This document shows positions 31,268 through 43,060 of a DNA stretch of 64,000 nucleotides, piece after piece (within the stretch, counting starts at the first letter, position 1; the number at the start of each line of letters is the position of its first letter). The notes below the pieces were generated by a model, which saw only the letters and a program-made list of their open reading frames with translations, searched no databases and was not told the origin of the DNA. Source of the DNA: Plicaturopsis crispa FD-325 SS-3 (lineage: Eukaryota; Basidiomycota; Agaricomycetes; Amylocorticiales; Amylocorticiaceae). Made by a program: the position numbers and the translations under genes. The stretch spans positions 753,446 to 817,445 of the forward strand of contig KN832561.1 of NCBI GenBank assembly GCA_000827205.1, written 5' to 3'.

Positions 31268-33343
31268 CTAGTATCCGAGCGAGGTCACCCTACTCTTCCT
31301 GTCCGCTTCGTACAATCCATAGATGCTGTAGGTCGGGCTCCTGTAGTCCGCGTATGCCTCAGGGTTCGCGTGTTGTAGTCCCATCTGTGAGAGTGACGGC
31401 AGAGTGGGCGGCGATGGTACACGGGGAGGTTTGTCGTCTGCCCGTTTGATGTCAAGCTTGTAGGCGGTGCGCGGTGCAGATGCTCCGTCTGCGACCTCTC
31501 GTCCAAGATTCGCAATCGATTTCGACGTGGCTCCATAGTCCACGAGCATGAGGCTGCCCAGGGAGGCGGTAGACTCCTGGTGCGGAGTCATCGGCTGATA
31601 TCTGGGCGTCTGGTTCTTCTGGCTTAGGCTTCTCGCACTGCCCTTATCGGGCGGCCTGAAGTCACCGACCACACTGAGGGAATCGTCAGGATACAACGTT
31701 GGCTGTGGCGACGAGGGGATCATTTGTGGAGAGAGCAAGCCCAAAGCCGAAGTAAGAGCATGCGTCTCGCGGTCTCGACGAGATTCGGATTTCTTCATCG
31801 GTGGCCGCCAATCCTGTGAGTCCGAGGAGTTCTGCGTGTTGAGAGAAGGAGGCGCAGGCACTGCAGTCGAAGCACGGGGATACGATCCAGGAGCGAAATA
31901 GGTCGACTTGATACGAGCCCGTCCGCCACCGCCTGTAGTAGCAGCGGCTGAAGCGACAGTGATAGTCGGCACTTTGACATGCTTCGCGGTCTGGAAAAGG
32001 ACTGGCGAAGTGACATCAGCGCCGTCATATGCGAAGTCTTCGGAGTAGCGTGTGCAAGTAGTGTCGCGGGTCTTGTCGTGGGTAGCGTAAGTGCTGCTGC
32101 GCAAGCCGGTCTTCGATAGGCGCTTGTTGATGACCTTCTGCCCATCACCCGTGAATGGACTAGCGTTGTCGATAGCGAGACCAACGTTATTGAGCGGAGA
32201 ACCAGGGTAAAGAGACATGGAGGCATTAGACAGACGAGAAGCCGCTCTAGTTAACGCGCTCTGCACTTGTTGAAGTGGGGCTTGAGTGTACTTGTTTGCA
32301 GCCCCTTGACCAGTGAAAGGGTACGCCTCCTTCTCGTCCGAGTATGCATAAGCCGTTTTCGCTTGGCTTGTCGGTTGAATGCCAGTTCCGCCAAGCCATC
32401 CGTTTCCTGCGTTGGCGCCGTACCCTGCATTATCGCCGCTAGTCTTCGTCGAAACCGCTGCAGACGCTGGCACGGTCAGGCCTGGCTGAGTGTACTGCGT
32501 CCATCTCCACAGCCCGTTCTGATTCATATTTCCCGAAGCAGCTTCTTCTCTCTGGGCGGAAAACCGTTCTTTGCCGCCGAATATCGGGGACCCGTCAGAT
32601 GAATATTTATCGGGAAAATCGTCCTCTTGAAGGATCGGCAATGACGGTGTAAGATGGGTGCGTTTGTTGGGGCGCGAACAAGACCGAATGATAATGAAAA
32701 CACCAACGAGTGCAAAGACAGAGCCTATGGACACCAGCGTGATGATTACCACAGATAGGTGAAAGGCAGAGCCTGCGGGAGGGTTGTTGGCAGCAGCCAT
32801 AGGGGTTGTAGTCGTCGGGACGCCAGCGGAAGAAGAGAAAGACGACGTATGCGTGGATGAGGTCGGGAGTGTCGGTAGGGGAGAAAATATCCCTGTAGAC
32901 GCCAGAGGTTCTTTTGCTACTACCGGCGGGGTGGTCAACAGCGGCGCAGCGGCAGTAGTAGTCGATCCTGTTGGATGATCAACAACAGGTAGGACGAAAG
33001 TACTGTATGTGACCTTGGGCTGCGCACTGTTAGGATGTACGCCAGTGTCGGGGACTGGGTTGGGTATGGGGGACACCTCTGCGCTCTTTGCGTCGTTCTT
33101 GGGACGTTCCTTGACTGTTTTAGCGGGTTCCGATGGTTTCTTGTCCCCGCCAGGACGAACTCCAGATATCTTGTTCGGGTTTTCCGCAGCAAAGTTCTTT
33201 GGGCGGGTTGCGACCGCTGTCTTTCTGTATTTTCGAATGAATCCCTTCGGTCCGGGTGGGCTGAGCATTTGATCGGTCGAGGGGAGAAGTTCGCGCGCCA
33301 AGTTGTGAAACGAGCGAGAGTTTTTCATGGTATAAGGCAGCAT
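31268..33343 (-). CDS. Intronless single-pass membrane protein, unknown function
   Basis: One uninterrupted frame of 691 codons from the first ATG (33341-33343), unusual beside its intron-rich neighbours. The N-terminal half is Lys/Pro/Ser/Thr-rich with a Thr-Pro stretch (TSSTHTSSFSSS) and no signal peptide. A single strong membrane helix lies near residues 194-220 (LSVVIITLVSIGSVFALVG), followed by IRSCSRPNKR, a positive-inside border. The long C-terminal tail is Ser/Thr/Tyr-rich with many Ser-Pro and Tyr residues and ends RKSRVTSLGY. The layout suggests a type-III plasma-membrane protein with an O-glycosylated stalk and a regulatory cytosolic tail, like fungal sensors or mucins. No family is recognised, so this is inference from layout only. 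Confidence 0.8.
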   Translation of the reverse strand: MLPYTMKNSRSFHNLARELLPSTDQMLSPPGPKGFIRKYRKTAVATRPKNFAAENPNKISGVRPGGDKKPSEPAKTVKERPKNDAKSAEVSPIPNPVPDTGVHPNSAQPKVTYSTFVLPVVDHPTGSTTTAAAPLLTTPPVVAKEPLASTGIFSPLPTLPTSSTHTSSFSSSAGVPTTTTPMAAANNPPAGSAFHLSVVIITLVSIGSVFALVGVFIIIRSCSRPNKRTHLTPSLPILQEDDFPDKYSSDGSPIFGGKERFSAQREEAASGNMNQNGLWRWTQYTQPGLTVPASAAVSTKTSGDNAGYGANAGNGWLGGTGIQPTSQAKTAYAYSDEKEAYPFTGQGAANKYTQAPLQQVQSALTRAASRLSNASMSLYPGSPLNNVGLAIDNASPFTGDGQKVINKRLSKTGLRSSTYATHDKTRDTTCTRYSEDFAYDGADVTSPVLFQTAKHVKVPTITVASAAATTGGGGRARIKSTYFAPGSYPRASTAVPAPPSLNTQNSSDSQDWRPPMKKSESRRDRETHALTSALGLLSPQMIPSSPQPTLYPDDSLSVVGDFRPPDKGSARSLSQKNQTPRYQPMTPHQESTASLGSLMLVDYGATSKSIANLGREVADGASAPRTAYKLDIKRADDKPPRVPSPPTLPSLSQMGLQHANPEAYADYRSPTYSIYGLYEADRKSRVTSLGY

Positions 33344-33851
33344 AGACGGCAGATACAAGTCAGCCTGTCAATGCAGGGTACTGGGCGACCAGCGCGAGAG
33401 ATTAAAAAATACAGCGAGCAGGAGATAAGAAAACAGAAGAAAAACCGTCAAACGCGGTTGCACGCGAAAGTGGCACGCAACCAAACAACTACAAATTTGG
33501 ACCCACAAATTATTTACCGTACCCCGCGAAATAATTGTCGACTTTGTCTCAAATTTCTCTGTTTGCCCCCTGAACACCTGGTTTCCGCTTTCTTCTCCTG
33601 CCATCGCACATCCTTGCGAGTCCTGTGAATTAGTCGGGCACAGAGGACGCTGCTTGGATACCCGCTCTTGTCTGCAAGTTCGAGTTCAGTCTGTGAGCTA
33701 CGCGTTCGACAATTCGCCCTTCCGCTCGCGCTAACGGCCGCCGCGTCTTCTTTGGCACTCAGATCATCGCGTTTCCTTCAAGTTATAGCTCTCATAGCGC
33801 TCGGAGTATCGATCTACACGTCAAGGGATCTGTTGTTGACGTCCAGGAGCC
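33344..33851. promoter_or_regulatory. Divergent promoter region, membrane protein / Crb2-like gene
   Basis: 508 bases between two divergent start codons (33343 minus, 33852 plus). An AT-rich section lies at about 33400-33560 and a CG-rich stretch near the plus-strand gene. No TATA box is convincing in either direction and no coding sequence is supported. Confidence 0.45.
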
Positions 33852-36800
33852 ATGGAGGACGCGTTCGATTCGAGGTACGTGCTGAGACGACCTAGTGCGA
33901 GCGCACGCACTCATTCAAGTGCTTCCACCAGCGACGCCGTTATGCCGGAGACACAGCCCACTCAGATAATCCCGCGCGGAGGTGGTGCCAAGTTGTCCTG
34001 GGCTGGCGATCTAGATTGCAATGTTGAAGGATCCAAAAACTCATCTAACTCTTCGACATCCTATACGCGAGAAATGCCCAAATATCACTTTCATGGCCTT
34101 GCCGAGACACAGACGCAACAGTACGAAGATTACTCGGCAAACGAGGGATCCCAGAAAGAAAACGCGCCAAGCTCTAACGAGTCCAAGCCACAAGCAGTGC
34201 CGCCTCCACTGGCACCTCCGGCCAAAAACACTAAGCCTCCCCAGAACGACGACACAATGAGCCACCCCCCTTCACGACCGCCAAACGTGAACCCCGGCAA
34301 CGCAGCCCCCAAGGTGGCACGTGCCGCCACAACAGGCCTTCCAGCGTTTGCCCCCGCTGACACGCACAATCCTTTGAATGCGAAAGGTGCAAAGGGCGTA
34401 TCGTTTCAGTCGCCGCGTGCTGCTAGAGGGGGCCTTTCCAACGTCGCCGCCACCAAGAGCGTACCTTCTCGCTACGCCCCCGTCTCTCGCTCACACAAGC
34501 TCCTTCCCCAGGACTCCTTCGCTGGACCGATATCCCAGGACCCGGAGCAGCTATATCTTGCTACTGCCAAACAGTTCGACATCCCACTGTCAGAGCTTGG
34601 GCGGATCTCAACGCAAGAGACGGAAGAAAGCACGAACAACACTGCGCCACAACGCCACAAACCCTCCATGTTTGCGTATTCCTCCCGCAACGGCCAAGCG
34701 TCGTCTACTCGGTCAGCTGCTTCTGGCCATGGCAACATACTAGTAGAAGGGACTCCCTCCCACTCGGGTGGCTCCCAGTCGCAATCGCAGCACTCGGAGC
34801 CGTCACAAGCGTCGGTGGACTCCCAAGATGTTTCGATGATCGGTCGACAACCGATGGAATTGGATTACGATCTTCCTCGAGATAACCAACTTAATCCAAG
34901 CCAGCTCTCCGATCCCGTATACTCGCAACCTACATCTTCCTACATGCGCATCATGGACCGCAGCACGCAACCCGCTGACGAAGCTACTCAGCCGTCTGAC
35001 GACTTCCAGCCCACCCAACCATCTGAGGAGACGCAGGCTACTCAGCCCTCTGGCGAGACGCAGGGCACACAGCCCTCCGAGGAAGTCGATATCCATCCGA
35101 CCCCCGACACAGGCGGCCATTCCGTTGTGTCGTCAAATCACACGCCAGCGACAGCTCCCTCCGTACCGTCCTCCGGGCGGAGAAGCCTTGCAGCAACGTT
35201 TGTGAGCAAAGATAAGCCGTGGAAGCTCGAGCGCCTGCAAGAGCTCGCGGCGGCTCACCGCGCAAAGAGCCCAGCGGCGAACACGAACACGTCCATGGAA
35301 ACGCAACCTGCCACGCAGCCCTCAGATGCAGACGAGGACACGGGTACCGTAGCTGAGAGAACAGCTGCTTCGGGATGGGGCGTACAGAAGGAACAGCGTA
35401 TCGCGCAGGATCTTTTCTCCCGCGGAAAGCAGCAGGATTACGATGCTATGGATGTGGTACCCGACTCTGAACCTCCCGTGGGCACCCAGTCATCGCCTAG
35501 GAAAGAAGCGTCCGTACCCGTGAGCCCTGCGAAGAAAACGTTTCGCAGCGTCGACCCTGGCTCAGAGCCTGATTCTGGAGAAATCGTGCCTGACTCGGCC
35601 GCGGTTGAGCAGGAGGAAGAGGAAGAAGATGAGGACGACGACGACGACGTGCCGCTTGCGGCCGCATTGGCTCCGAAGCGTGACACCCGTGCCTCATCGA
35701 AAGGCAAAGCTAAGGCCGACGAACAACTGGCAGAGGAGCAGACGAAACCACCTTCGAAAGGAAAAGCGCCAAAGGTAGGTGCCTTACCACACTCCTCCCT
35801 ATCGACGACTAATTTCTCCTATATCGTTCAGGCTAAGGTCGACTCCAAGGGTAACCCAAAGCCACCGCCCAAAAACAAAGGGAAGCAACCACGGGACGAT
35901 TCTCGACTGGACGCCGACGCCCGGCCTAAACGTTCTAGTGCGGTCAAGTCTAAAGCCGTCCCCTCTCTGGAGACAGGCGTAGTGCCGTCGTCAGTCCCGT
36001 CGCAAGATCGCCATGATTCCGAGACGGTAGCTGCCTTGGTCGAACCCAAGCCCGAACCAGCCAACCACTCCCGCAATCGTCGCAAAGGGAGGAAAACTGC
36101 TCGACCAAGAGCCGCTCCATCTTCTGACTCGCCTCCGAGAAGGAGTGCCAAACGCCAACGCCTCTCTTCGGACAGCAGCGCGAAGAGAGAGCCTATCTCT
36201 TCGGAGACAGAGGACGATGAGATGGACATGTTAGCGGAGCACGACAATTCCGTTGAAATACCCGCAGCTGAGGAGGAGGAGGAAGAGGACGGGACAGAGC
36301 CCGCCGACGACGACTACATGGACGTGGATAGCAAACCGATCGTGAGTACCTCGACAGGAAAACGAAAACGGAACGGAGAGAGGAGGGCGCCGCCGAATGT
36401 GACGAGAGCCTCCACCAGGGCTGCTAGCAGAACCTCGAGATTTTCGACGCCTGTGCCCCGCGCTACGAAACAGTTACGCAATCTCTTGACGACCTCAGCA
36501 AGCCGATCCTCTAGCAAATCTGCGACCCGCGTCTTTGCATTGTGGCGCTTTGATGGACACTATTATTCTGGCACCGTTCACTCTATCCAGACCTCTCCGA
36601 CCTGCAAATTCCGCATCAAGTTCGACGACGGGACCGAAGAACATGTGGACATTTCTCAACTACGCCGATGCGAGGTGAAGCCAGGTGATAATGTCCTCGT
36701 CGGGAAAAGCAAAGCTACCGTCAGCGATACCAACGGCGGCATCACTGTCGAAATCGACGATGGTGGGGGCGAAGTAACCTCGGAGGAAGTCGACTTCGCA

Positions 36801-37849
36801 GACCTACGAATCGCCGGACGCTCGCTGATGAAACAATGGGACGATCGCATCCTGAGCGTAGACTCCATCGTACCCATGATCAAGCCGAAAGTGAAGATGT
36901 CGCCCTCGCCGTCCAAAGCCTCGATTGCGAGCGGCAGCTCTATCAACCGTGGCAGGTCCCGCGTCCTAGGCAAGACCGCTTTCGTCGTGACCTTGAGCAC
37001 TGGCAACGAGCACTGGGAGCAAGACAAGCAGAAGGCCATCCGCGTGATACAAAATAACGGCGGCACGGTTCTGGAGGATTGGACGAGTATTTTCGCCATC
37101 GACGGTAAACACAGCCAGACGAACCACCGCTGGGTAGTGGAACCAAAGGATGTCAAGGTCAAGCCAAAGGGAAACATCGACAGGGTCTTCCTTGTCTCCG
37201 ACCACTTCAACCAGAAGCCCAAGTTCCTGATCGCGCTCGCCCTTGGGATTCCTTGCGTGTCCACCAAATGGCTTGACGATATTGAGGAGGTACGTACTGG
37301 TTGCCTGTTCTGTATACAGAAGACCAACACCCTTCACAGCGCTCGGAGGAGTGGCAGCCGTACTTGCTCCCGGCGGGGTTCTGCGAGACCCTGGGTGCCC
37401 CCGTTTCTCAATTGGTGGACTTGAACTGGGGGAACAGCCCGGATTATATCACTGACATCATGACAAACGCCGTGGCCTCCAAGCTCTTCGCGCACAAGTC
37501 TGTCGTCTGCATCGACGCGACCTACGTACCTCTCCCAAAATCGAAAGTGAGTTCTAGCATATTCTATCGCCTTGCGCCGCCCTCAACAGCTTTTCTGCAG
37601 AATTCTGACGGTCAGGAGGCCAGTCGGAATGTGCCGCGCATCATCCTGGCGATGGGCGCTGAGCGTGTCGAGGCGGTCACCGAGAGGAAATACGTCTCTG
37701 ACCCGACGTTCGAATCCTTCGACTATGTTGTTATGCGAGACGGCTGCAACCTCCTCGACGATCTCCCCGAAGATGCGGCGTGTGTCCATCTCAACTGGGT
37801 CAAAGAGTGTTTAATCGCTGGCCGAATCCTTCCTATTCCTTTGGACTGA
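33852..37849 (+). CDS. Crb2/Rad9/53BP1-type DNA-damage checkpoint mediator
   Basis: A nuclear adaptor that brings the checkpoint kinase to damaged chromatin. After splicing (introns 35775-35831, 37290-37339, 37547-37600) the protein is about 1,278 residues. The N-terminal half is Ser/Thr/Gln-rich and disordered. Residues about 371-412 hold seven TQ dipeptides (TQPADEATQPSDD, then PTQPSEETQATQPS), an ATM/ATR-target cluster. A Tudor-like domain follows (VFALWRFDGHYYSGTV, then FDDGTEEHVD, residues about 875-935). The C-terminus has tandem BRCTs: GKTAFVVTLSTGNEHW, then LIALALGIPCVSTKWLDDI, and a last one with VPRIILAMGAERVEAV and HLNWVKECLIAGRILPI. The Tudor-BRCT2 order is the hallmark of Crb2/Rad9/53BP1. 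The first 57-base intron is a multiple of three and could be retained. Confidence 0.88.
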
Positions 37850-38257
37850 ATTTCATCTCACATTGGATCATGCCTCATCATCATCTTGTGTATTGGACTT
37901 TGCACGTACATATATATCCTTACAGTACTTATCACTCCTACATATACTGAACCATTTCTTGCTTATTTCTAGCTTGTATACATACTTGTGTATATAACCG
38001 ATAGTTTTATCTAGTCGAATAATCATGGTGTACTGGTGGTGTACACTGTATTTGAAAATTTGATCGACGGAGGACCGCCCTTACGAACCCTTACAGTTAC
38101 ACACCGCTTGTCGCGCGGAACTTGTGTGATCGAGAACGACGAGGACATCAAGCACCAAGAAGGAATACATCATGGCAATGGGTAAAGGTGACAAATAAGT
38201 GATAGTACTGGTAGAGATGCACGCGCTGTGTCCGTCGTAAACTCGTAAAGTCCAGTC
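37850..38257. other. Convergent 3' intergenic region
   Basis: 408 bases between the stops of two converging genes. It is AT-rich (for example TACATATATATCC and ATATACTGAACC around 37910-37955), fitting two 3' untranslated regions with poly(A) signals. No gene is seen. Confidence 0.5.
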
Positions 38258-38826
38258 CTACTTCTCGAGGCGTACCCCACACCGCGAACATTTCTGTTCG
38301 CTGTCCGAGCTAGAATGAAAAAAGGGTGAGCACGCATATCGATGTGCGGAGAACCTGGACATACAATAGGCATATCAAGCCACAAGGGAAGCAGAGGACC
38401 GCGGTAATGATACCACATATGCCATACTCGGTCTTGCGCTCATGGTCTCCCCGAGCACACCGTGCGAATACTACAGGCACGTTCGTCAGATTTTCATCTG
38501 CATTCGATACAGGAATTATACGCACACTCCTGCTGATATTGCGCGCCAATTTGCCCCGGTGACAACGCTTGCTGCGCTGGAGGCGCCATGTGCACCTGCT
38601 GCATTGCTGGTCCAGCACGCGGCTGCTGCATGTACGAGCCCTGAGGTGGTGCATAGGCGCCCTGAGGTGGTACATAGGCGCCCGGAGGCGGAGGGCTGAG
38701 AGGAGTGTGTGTGGGCTCGGGCATGCCAGGGGTCGCAGCGAGGTCGTAAGACGGAGGATGCGCAACGGTGGACGAGGGTGGTGCCATGCTAGAGTGGGCT
38801 TCGACCGATTTCGCACCAGTGATCAT
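38258..38826 (-). CDS. BRI3-like small membrane protein with Pro-rich N-terminus
   Basis: About 152 residues in three exons. The N-terminal 90 are Pro/Gln/Ala-rich (PPQGAYAPPQGSYMQQ). After a 54-base intron the conserved module reads ARCARGDHERKTEYGICGI, then ITAVLCFPCGLICL. A second intron leads to FSDSEQKCSRCGVRLEK. Cys pairs on both sides of a short hydrophobic stretch with GICGIITA and FPCGL are the brain-protein-I3 / LITAF-like layout, thought to be a membrane-inserted zinc-bound fold at endosomes or lysosomes. The apparent start further out is a TTG; the first ATG (38824-38826) gives MITGAKSVEAHSS. Confidence 0.7.
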
Positions 38827-39431
38827 GGCAAAAGACAAGGGGCGTTAAGTACTTCGATGGCTATTCACGAGCTTTATTAAGGGCTAAAAGCACAGCATAC
38901 GGACCCTGGCTCCTATGTTCACAGCGCTTAGCCTGCCAATCCAGAGTCCATCAAATTGACGAAAGCTGTGCACAGGAGGACATCCACGTACGTCGTCGGT
39001 CAAATTCGACACGCTGCTGGACTCGCTCGTAGGTAAGTATACACAACGTGCAGTAGTGGCAAAGAGGTTGCGCTCAACATCAGTGCCAGGGTATTTGTAC
39101 TTTTCTGCGCGTTGCTGTGCGTCCGGTACAACGCTGTCCGTTAACCTCTTCTCCGCATTACACCGCACGGACCGCAATTTGCCTAGCATATTGCGGCTCC
39201 ATAGGAAGGCAAAGTCCGTTCGTATTTGAGTTTGTAGGTAGATACAGGTTGGATACAGGGCATGTGGATAAAGGCGCTTGTAATGCAGGAACCTTGTAAG
39301 TTCAAAGAGGAAAAAGAAGGCCGAGTTGCACTGGCAAGTCAAAACATCTATAAATGGCAGTTTGTTCCCACAGTCATCGACGCGCTCGTGCCCGGCGTCG
39401 TTCGCAGTGAGCCATCTCGCCTCTTACCACC
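38827..39431. other. Divergent intergenic, BRI3-like / chromodomain genes
   Basis: 605 bases between divergent starts. A TATA box lies at 39349-39354 for the plus-strand gene. The 459-base minus-strand frame (38884-39342) has no recognisable protein and is not called. Nothing else is seen. Confidence 0.45.
39349..39354 (+). promoter_or_regulatory. TATA box of chromodomain gene
   Basis: TATAAA in the context CATCTATAAATGG, 83 bases upstream of the ATG at 39432. Confidence 0.5.
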
Positions 39432-41909
39432 ATGGCCGAAGAATACACCGTCGGTGCGCACTTTCCTTGTATACGCACACACGCCGCTACTGAATCTCGC
39501 TACAGAGTCTATTCTGAAGGCCCGCGTAGACCGCATAGACAAGCGAGGCAAGAAAGTACATTGGGTGAGTGCTTTCCGTCCGCAACGCGTCTTTTCTCCA
39601 TGCTCATCCATATCTTTCTACGCGTTATTGCAGAAGTATCTCGTAAAGGTACACTTCACATGTACTCTTAAGCCTATAGATGTCATCTGAGAACTTGCAT
39701 TGAATAGTGGAAGGGTTTTGATGCCGAGGAGGACAACACGTACGCCAGATCCTCGCATACTGCTACAATGCCACATAACATGTCCCTTTCACAGCTGGGA
39801 GCCTCCCAAGTCCTTTGAGGATGGCTCTGAACATCTTTTGGAAAAGTTCTGGGATGTCGCCAACACAGGCGGCCATGATAGAAATGATCCCAGCTTGTTC
39901 AAAAAGGGTGATGAGGCTCTCATACCCGTAGGGCCACCACGCCGTGCGTCCATTTCTTTTTACTGTAGATTTCCGTACTGATGTGCCGCTGCAGGACGGA
40001 CAAAGTCGCAAGTCAAACAGGACGCGCCAAAAGAGACCGTAGACGCTCCAACTGCTTCCACATCCAGCGCAAAACCCGATAAGAAGAGGCCTGCATCCCC
40101 AGAAATCTCAGCCGAACCGTCTGCATCGTCTGCCAAGCGCAAGCGTGGGCCGTCCAACAAAGCGAAAGAATCGGAAGCGTCCGCCAGTGCGTCCAAGGCG
40201 CCTCGTCCGGACAAGCGTCGCAGAGTGTCTTCCACTACTACAAGGAAGGGCAAAAAGGCTGCCGATCAGCCTCCAGTCGAAGATAATGAAGATCCTCTCG
40301 TCCTGCTTGGATCCCCGGCAAAGGACGAGGTTTTCATGATGGAAACGGAAGAGACCAACGATCCGTCCCCGTCCCAAGAGACGTCCACGGCCGTGGAATC
40401 AAACGGAAATGCGACCGCACAAACTAGCGTCACGCCTCCATCCAAGCCGAAAGCCCCCACGCACCGCGAGCGCGCAGCAAATCCGCGTGTCAAGATGCTG
40501 GACGACGACAACTTTTCTCGCGGGATGCAGAGCGCGATACCTACCAAGGCGCGCTTGCTCGGCCTGAAGGCTTCACCTGCTCCCTTTGAAGCTGACAACT
40601 TTGCTGCCGGACCTTCGACGCAGGGCGCCTCCCCGACAATTCCGCCACCGCGTCCTGTTCGCAGCAAGGGCAAGAATAAGCCTGGCCCGGGCCGCTCCTC
40701 TTCCGGCGCACAAAAGGCGTCTTTGCTGACATTCGAGAATGGCAATTTGACTACGAAGAAAGGAGCGTCCAAAGCGGAGGCGAACCATGCGGAAAACAAG
40801 ATGGACGTCGACCTTGGGGATACTGACGCCGAGGGCGAAATAGTGGACGAGGAGACGATCGCTAGCATGGTATCGGTAGTGGAGACCTCCGAGCCTGCTC
40901 CCAGTGGTGCGGAGCTTCTGGCCATCGCTGGACTTGACGCGAAGGATGCTGAGGCTCTTCCGGACTTTGAAGAGGATTCGGTGCAGGAACAGGAACAGCC
41001 TCGCTCCCAGTCGACGTCGATATTCGGCATGGCATCCCAGACGTACGTTTTATGCGCTTACCCAGAGTCGGTTTCCCGATACTGAGACACTCTCAGGATA
41101 ACCGCAGCAAAAAACACGCTTTTTCCTCCGGCGTCAGCTTTTGGCGCGCCTGAAAAAGCATCCAGCACTATGTGGTCTCGCTCAACCATCTTTGGACCTC
41201 TGTGAGTAACATCGCGGTGGCCTTGTACTCGTAGTTAACTTTCCCTCGCAGTGGTTTGGGTTCTGACGTTCCAAGTACCTCAGCACCCGAGGCAACTTCC
41301 ACTTCGTATGTTTCGTATCTGTTTCTTCCCTTGCCTCACTTTCTAACCCAGTCGTCTCCTCCATAGTACCTCTGCCCTGCCCGCCTTCTCCTTGTCGCTA
41401 ACTTCCTCGGTCGCCGTTCCCGTCAGTCTCAAGGACATCCAGCCAGCGACAACGTCTCCGGACTTGTTGCCCCTCGACACTATCGTTGCCCGAAGTCCGA
41501 AGGGCCCGCCCGGAAAGATATACACGGAACAGTGCGCCCTGGCGATGATCGGCGCCCTGCGCACTGGTGGCTCGTCTGCGCGTGTCGTCCTCAACACCGA
41601 TGACGAGAAGTTGAAGGCGCATTTCGAGCGCTTCAGCGCGCGCCTTCAGGCAGGAGATATGGTGAGCAGATGACCACCCGTTACACACAAGGCCATGACG
41701 CTAAACGTGGTATTGGACAGTTTGTTGCGGTGGCGGGAGGCAACGTGCTCGCGTTCAGCGCGTCCGAGAACCGCGCCATCGGCCAGCGCCTGGGCATCCC
41801 GCCTGTGCTCCTCGGGCTCGCCGGGACTGTGCTCGTCTCGTGCGTTGCTATCGAGGACGTTTCCGCCTACGCGGAGGCTGCGATGCAGGCGGACGATATC
41901 CGGTGGTAG
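39432..41909 (+). CDS. Chromodomain protein, probable chromatin reader
   Basis: The N-terminal chromodomain is assembled from several small exons: MAEEYTVESILKARVD, RGKKVHWKYLVKWKGF, AEDNTWEPPKSFEDG and HLLEKFWDVAN. The aromatic cage (Tyr of EYTVESIL, Trp of KWKGF, Trp of NTWEP region) that binds methyl-lysine histone tails is intact. A long Lys/Ser/Pro/Ala-rich region follows (KRKRGPSNK, KPDKRRRVSS) with nuclear-localisation-like basic patches, then an acidic stretch (EDSVQEQEQ). The C-terminus is a folded-looking domain, VSLKDIQPATTSPDLLPL, GGNVLAFSASENRAIGQRLG and AGTVLVSCVAIEDVSAYAE. This is not the HP1 chromoshadow as I know it, so HP1 identity is not claimed. Several introns of about 50-60 bases; those at AC/CTGGGAG and CGCC/GACGG keep frame. 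Confidence 0.78.
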
Positions 41910-42059
41910 TTAGGGCCTTCATGGTTGGTACACATCTTCCTGGCTTGTTTTGTTTCATTTTCTCAAATCTTCCTGAAGTATTGCATGATAAAACGTAGGC
42001 ATCTCTATGCACCGCACGCCGTAACCTCCTTTATATCGTATACACCTTCTTAACTTCAT

Positions 42060-42068
42060 GCCCGCGCT
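42060..42068 (+). repeat. Target-site duplication, left copy
   Basis: GCCCGCGCT directly abuts the left TIR and recurs exactly at 43061-43069. Confidence 0.85.
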
Positions 42069-43060
42069 CAGGCTCCTAACCACCCGGCCTTGGGAGTTGT
42101 GAAATAAATTCTAAGTCGACATTCACTCTTACAGCCACTTTCGGCGCTATCCGAAAATCACATGACGCAATTCAAACTCAGCAACTCTAATTCATTCACA
42201 ACTCCCAAGGCCGGCTGGCAAACAACGTCACTTCTCACGCCACAGCCCCTTGCCGCGACACGACGAACGCGCGCCACAGGCCAGCCACAGCCAGCCACCG
42301 TCGCGCTCGACGTCGTTGGGCCATCGAGTGGTGCCTCTGGTGTGCTAGATAAACTGATTGTGTGTTAGGTCTGCCAATAAGGATTACCTCACTGCAAAAT
42401 AAGGCTTCAAAGCGAAATGGTTACTTTAAAATTGAGCTTTCATGGACCTGTAGCTGAGCATTGTCAGGGCCGGATGACGGAAGCAGGCAGATCGGAAGCT
42501 AGTCGTGCGGCGAGGCTTATTTAGGGCTAATGCAAGTGGTCCTGACGTTCAGAGAGAACAAGGTTGAGTTGATAGACAAGGAACTAGGTAGGTACATGAA
42601 CGATATATATAGGAACGAGACGATATGCGGGCGAGACTGGAATATGTACCCGAGAGCCGACAAGACTTTGACAAGCATGCATTGCAGGAGAGGCTCTTAC
42701 AGCACGGAAATCTAACTTCCTCAATTCATTCCTCCTAGATATTGAAGAGGAAGAGCTGTCCAGTACATAACATGTAATAATTTGAGATATAAGTCGACAA
42801 TCCGATGGCCCAACGACGTCGAGCGCGACGGTGGCTGGCTGTGGCTGGCCTGTGGCGCGCGTTCGTCGTGTCGCGGCAAGGGGCTGTGGCGTGAGAAGTG
42901 ACGTTGTTTGCCAGCCGGCCTTGGGAGTTGTGAATGAATTAGAGTTGCTGAGTTTGAATTGCGTCATGTGATTTTCGGATAGCGCCGAAAGTGGCTGTAA
43001 GAGTGAATGTCGACTTAGAATTTATTTCACAACTCCCAAGGCCGGGTGGTTAGGAGCCTG
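42069..43060. mobile_element. Non-autonomous DNA transposon with 258-bp terminal inverted repeats
   Basis: The element is 992 bases. Left arm 42069-42326 and right arm 42803-43060 are inverted copies, identical wherever I compared them; they even encode the same peptide in opposite directions. The tips are CAGGCTCC...GGAGCCTG and the flanks are a 9-base target duplication. Each arm also contains a 20-base motif twice in opposite orientation (42084-42103 and 42195-42214, mirrored at 42915-42934 and 43026-43045), so an arm can fold on itself. The 476-base centre has no recognised gene. A 9-base duplication with very long TIRs fits a MULE or foldback-type non-autonomous element. It sits in the tail-to-tail gap between the chromodomain gene and CHMP7. 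Confidence 0.88.

Noticed and set aside
38884-39342. 152-codon minus-strand ORF
   Set aside because: It lies in a divergent promoter region, has no recognisable domain or conserved motif, and its sequence composition looks random (Cys, Phe and Arg scattered).
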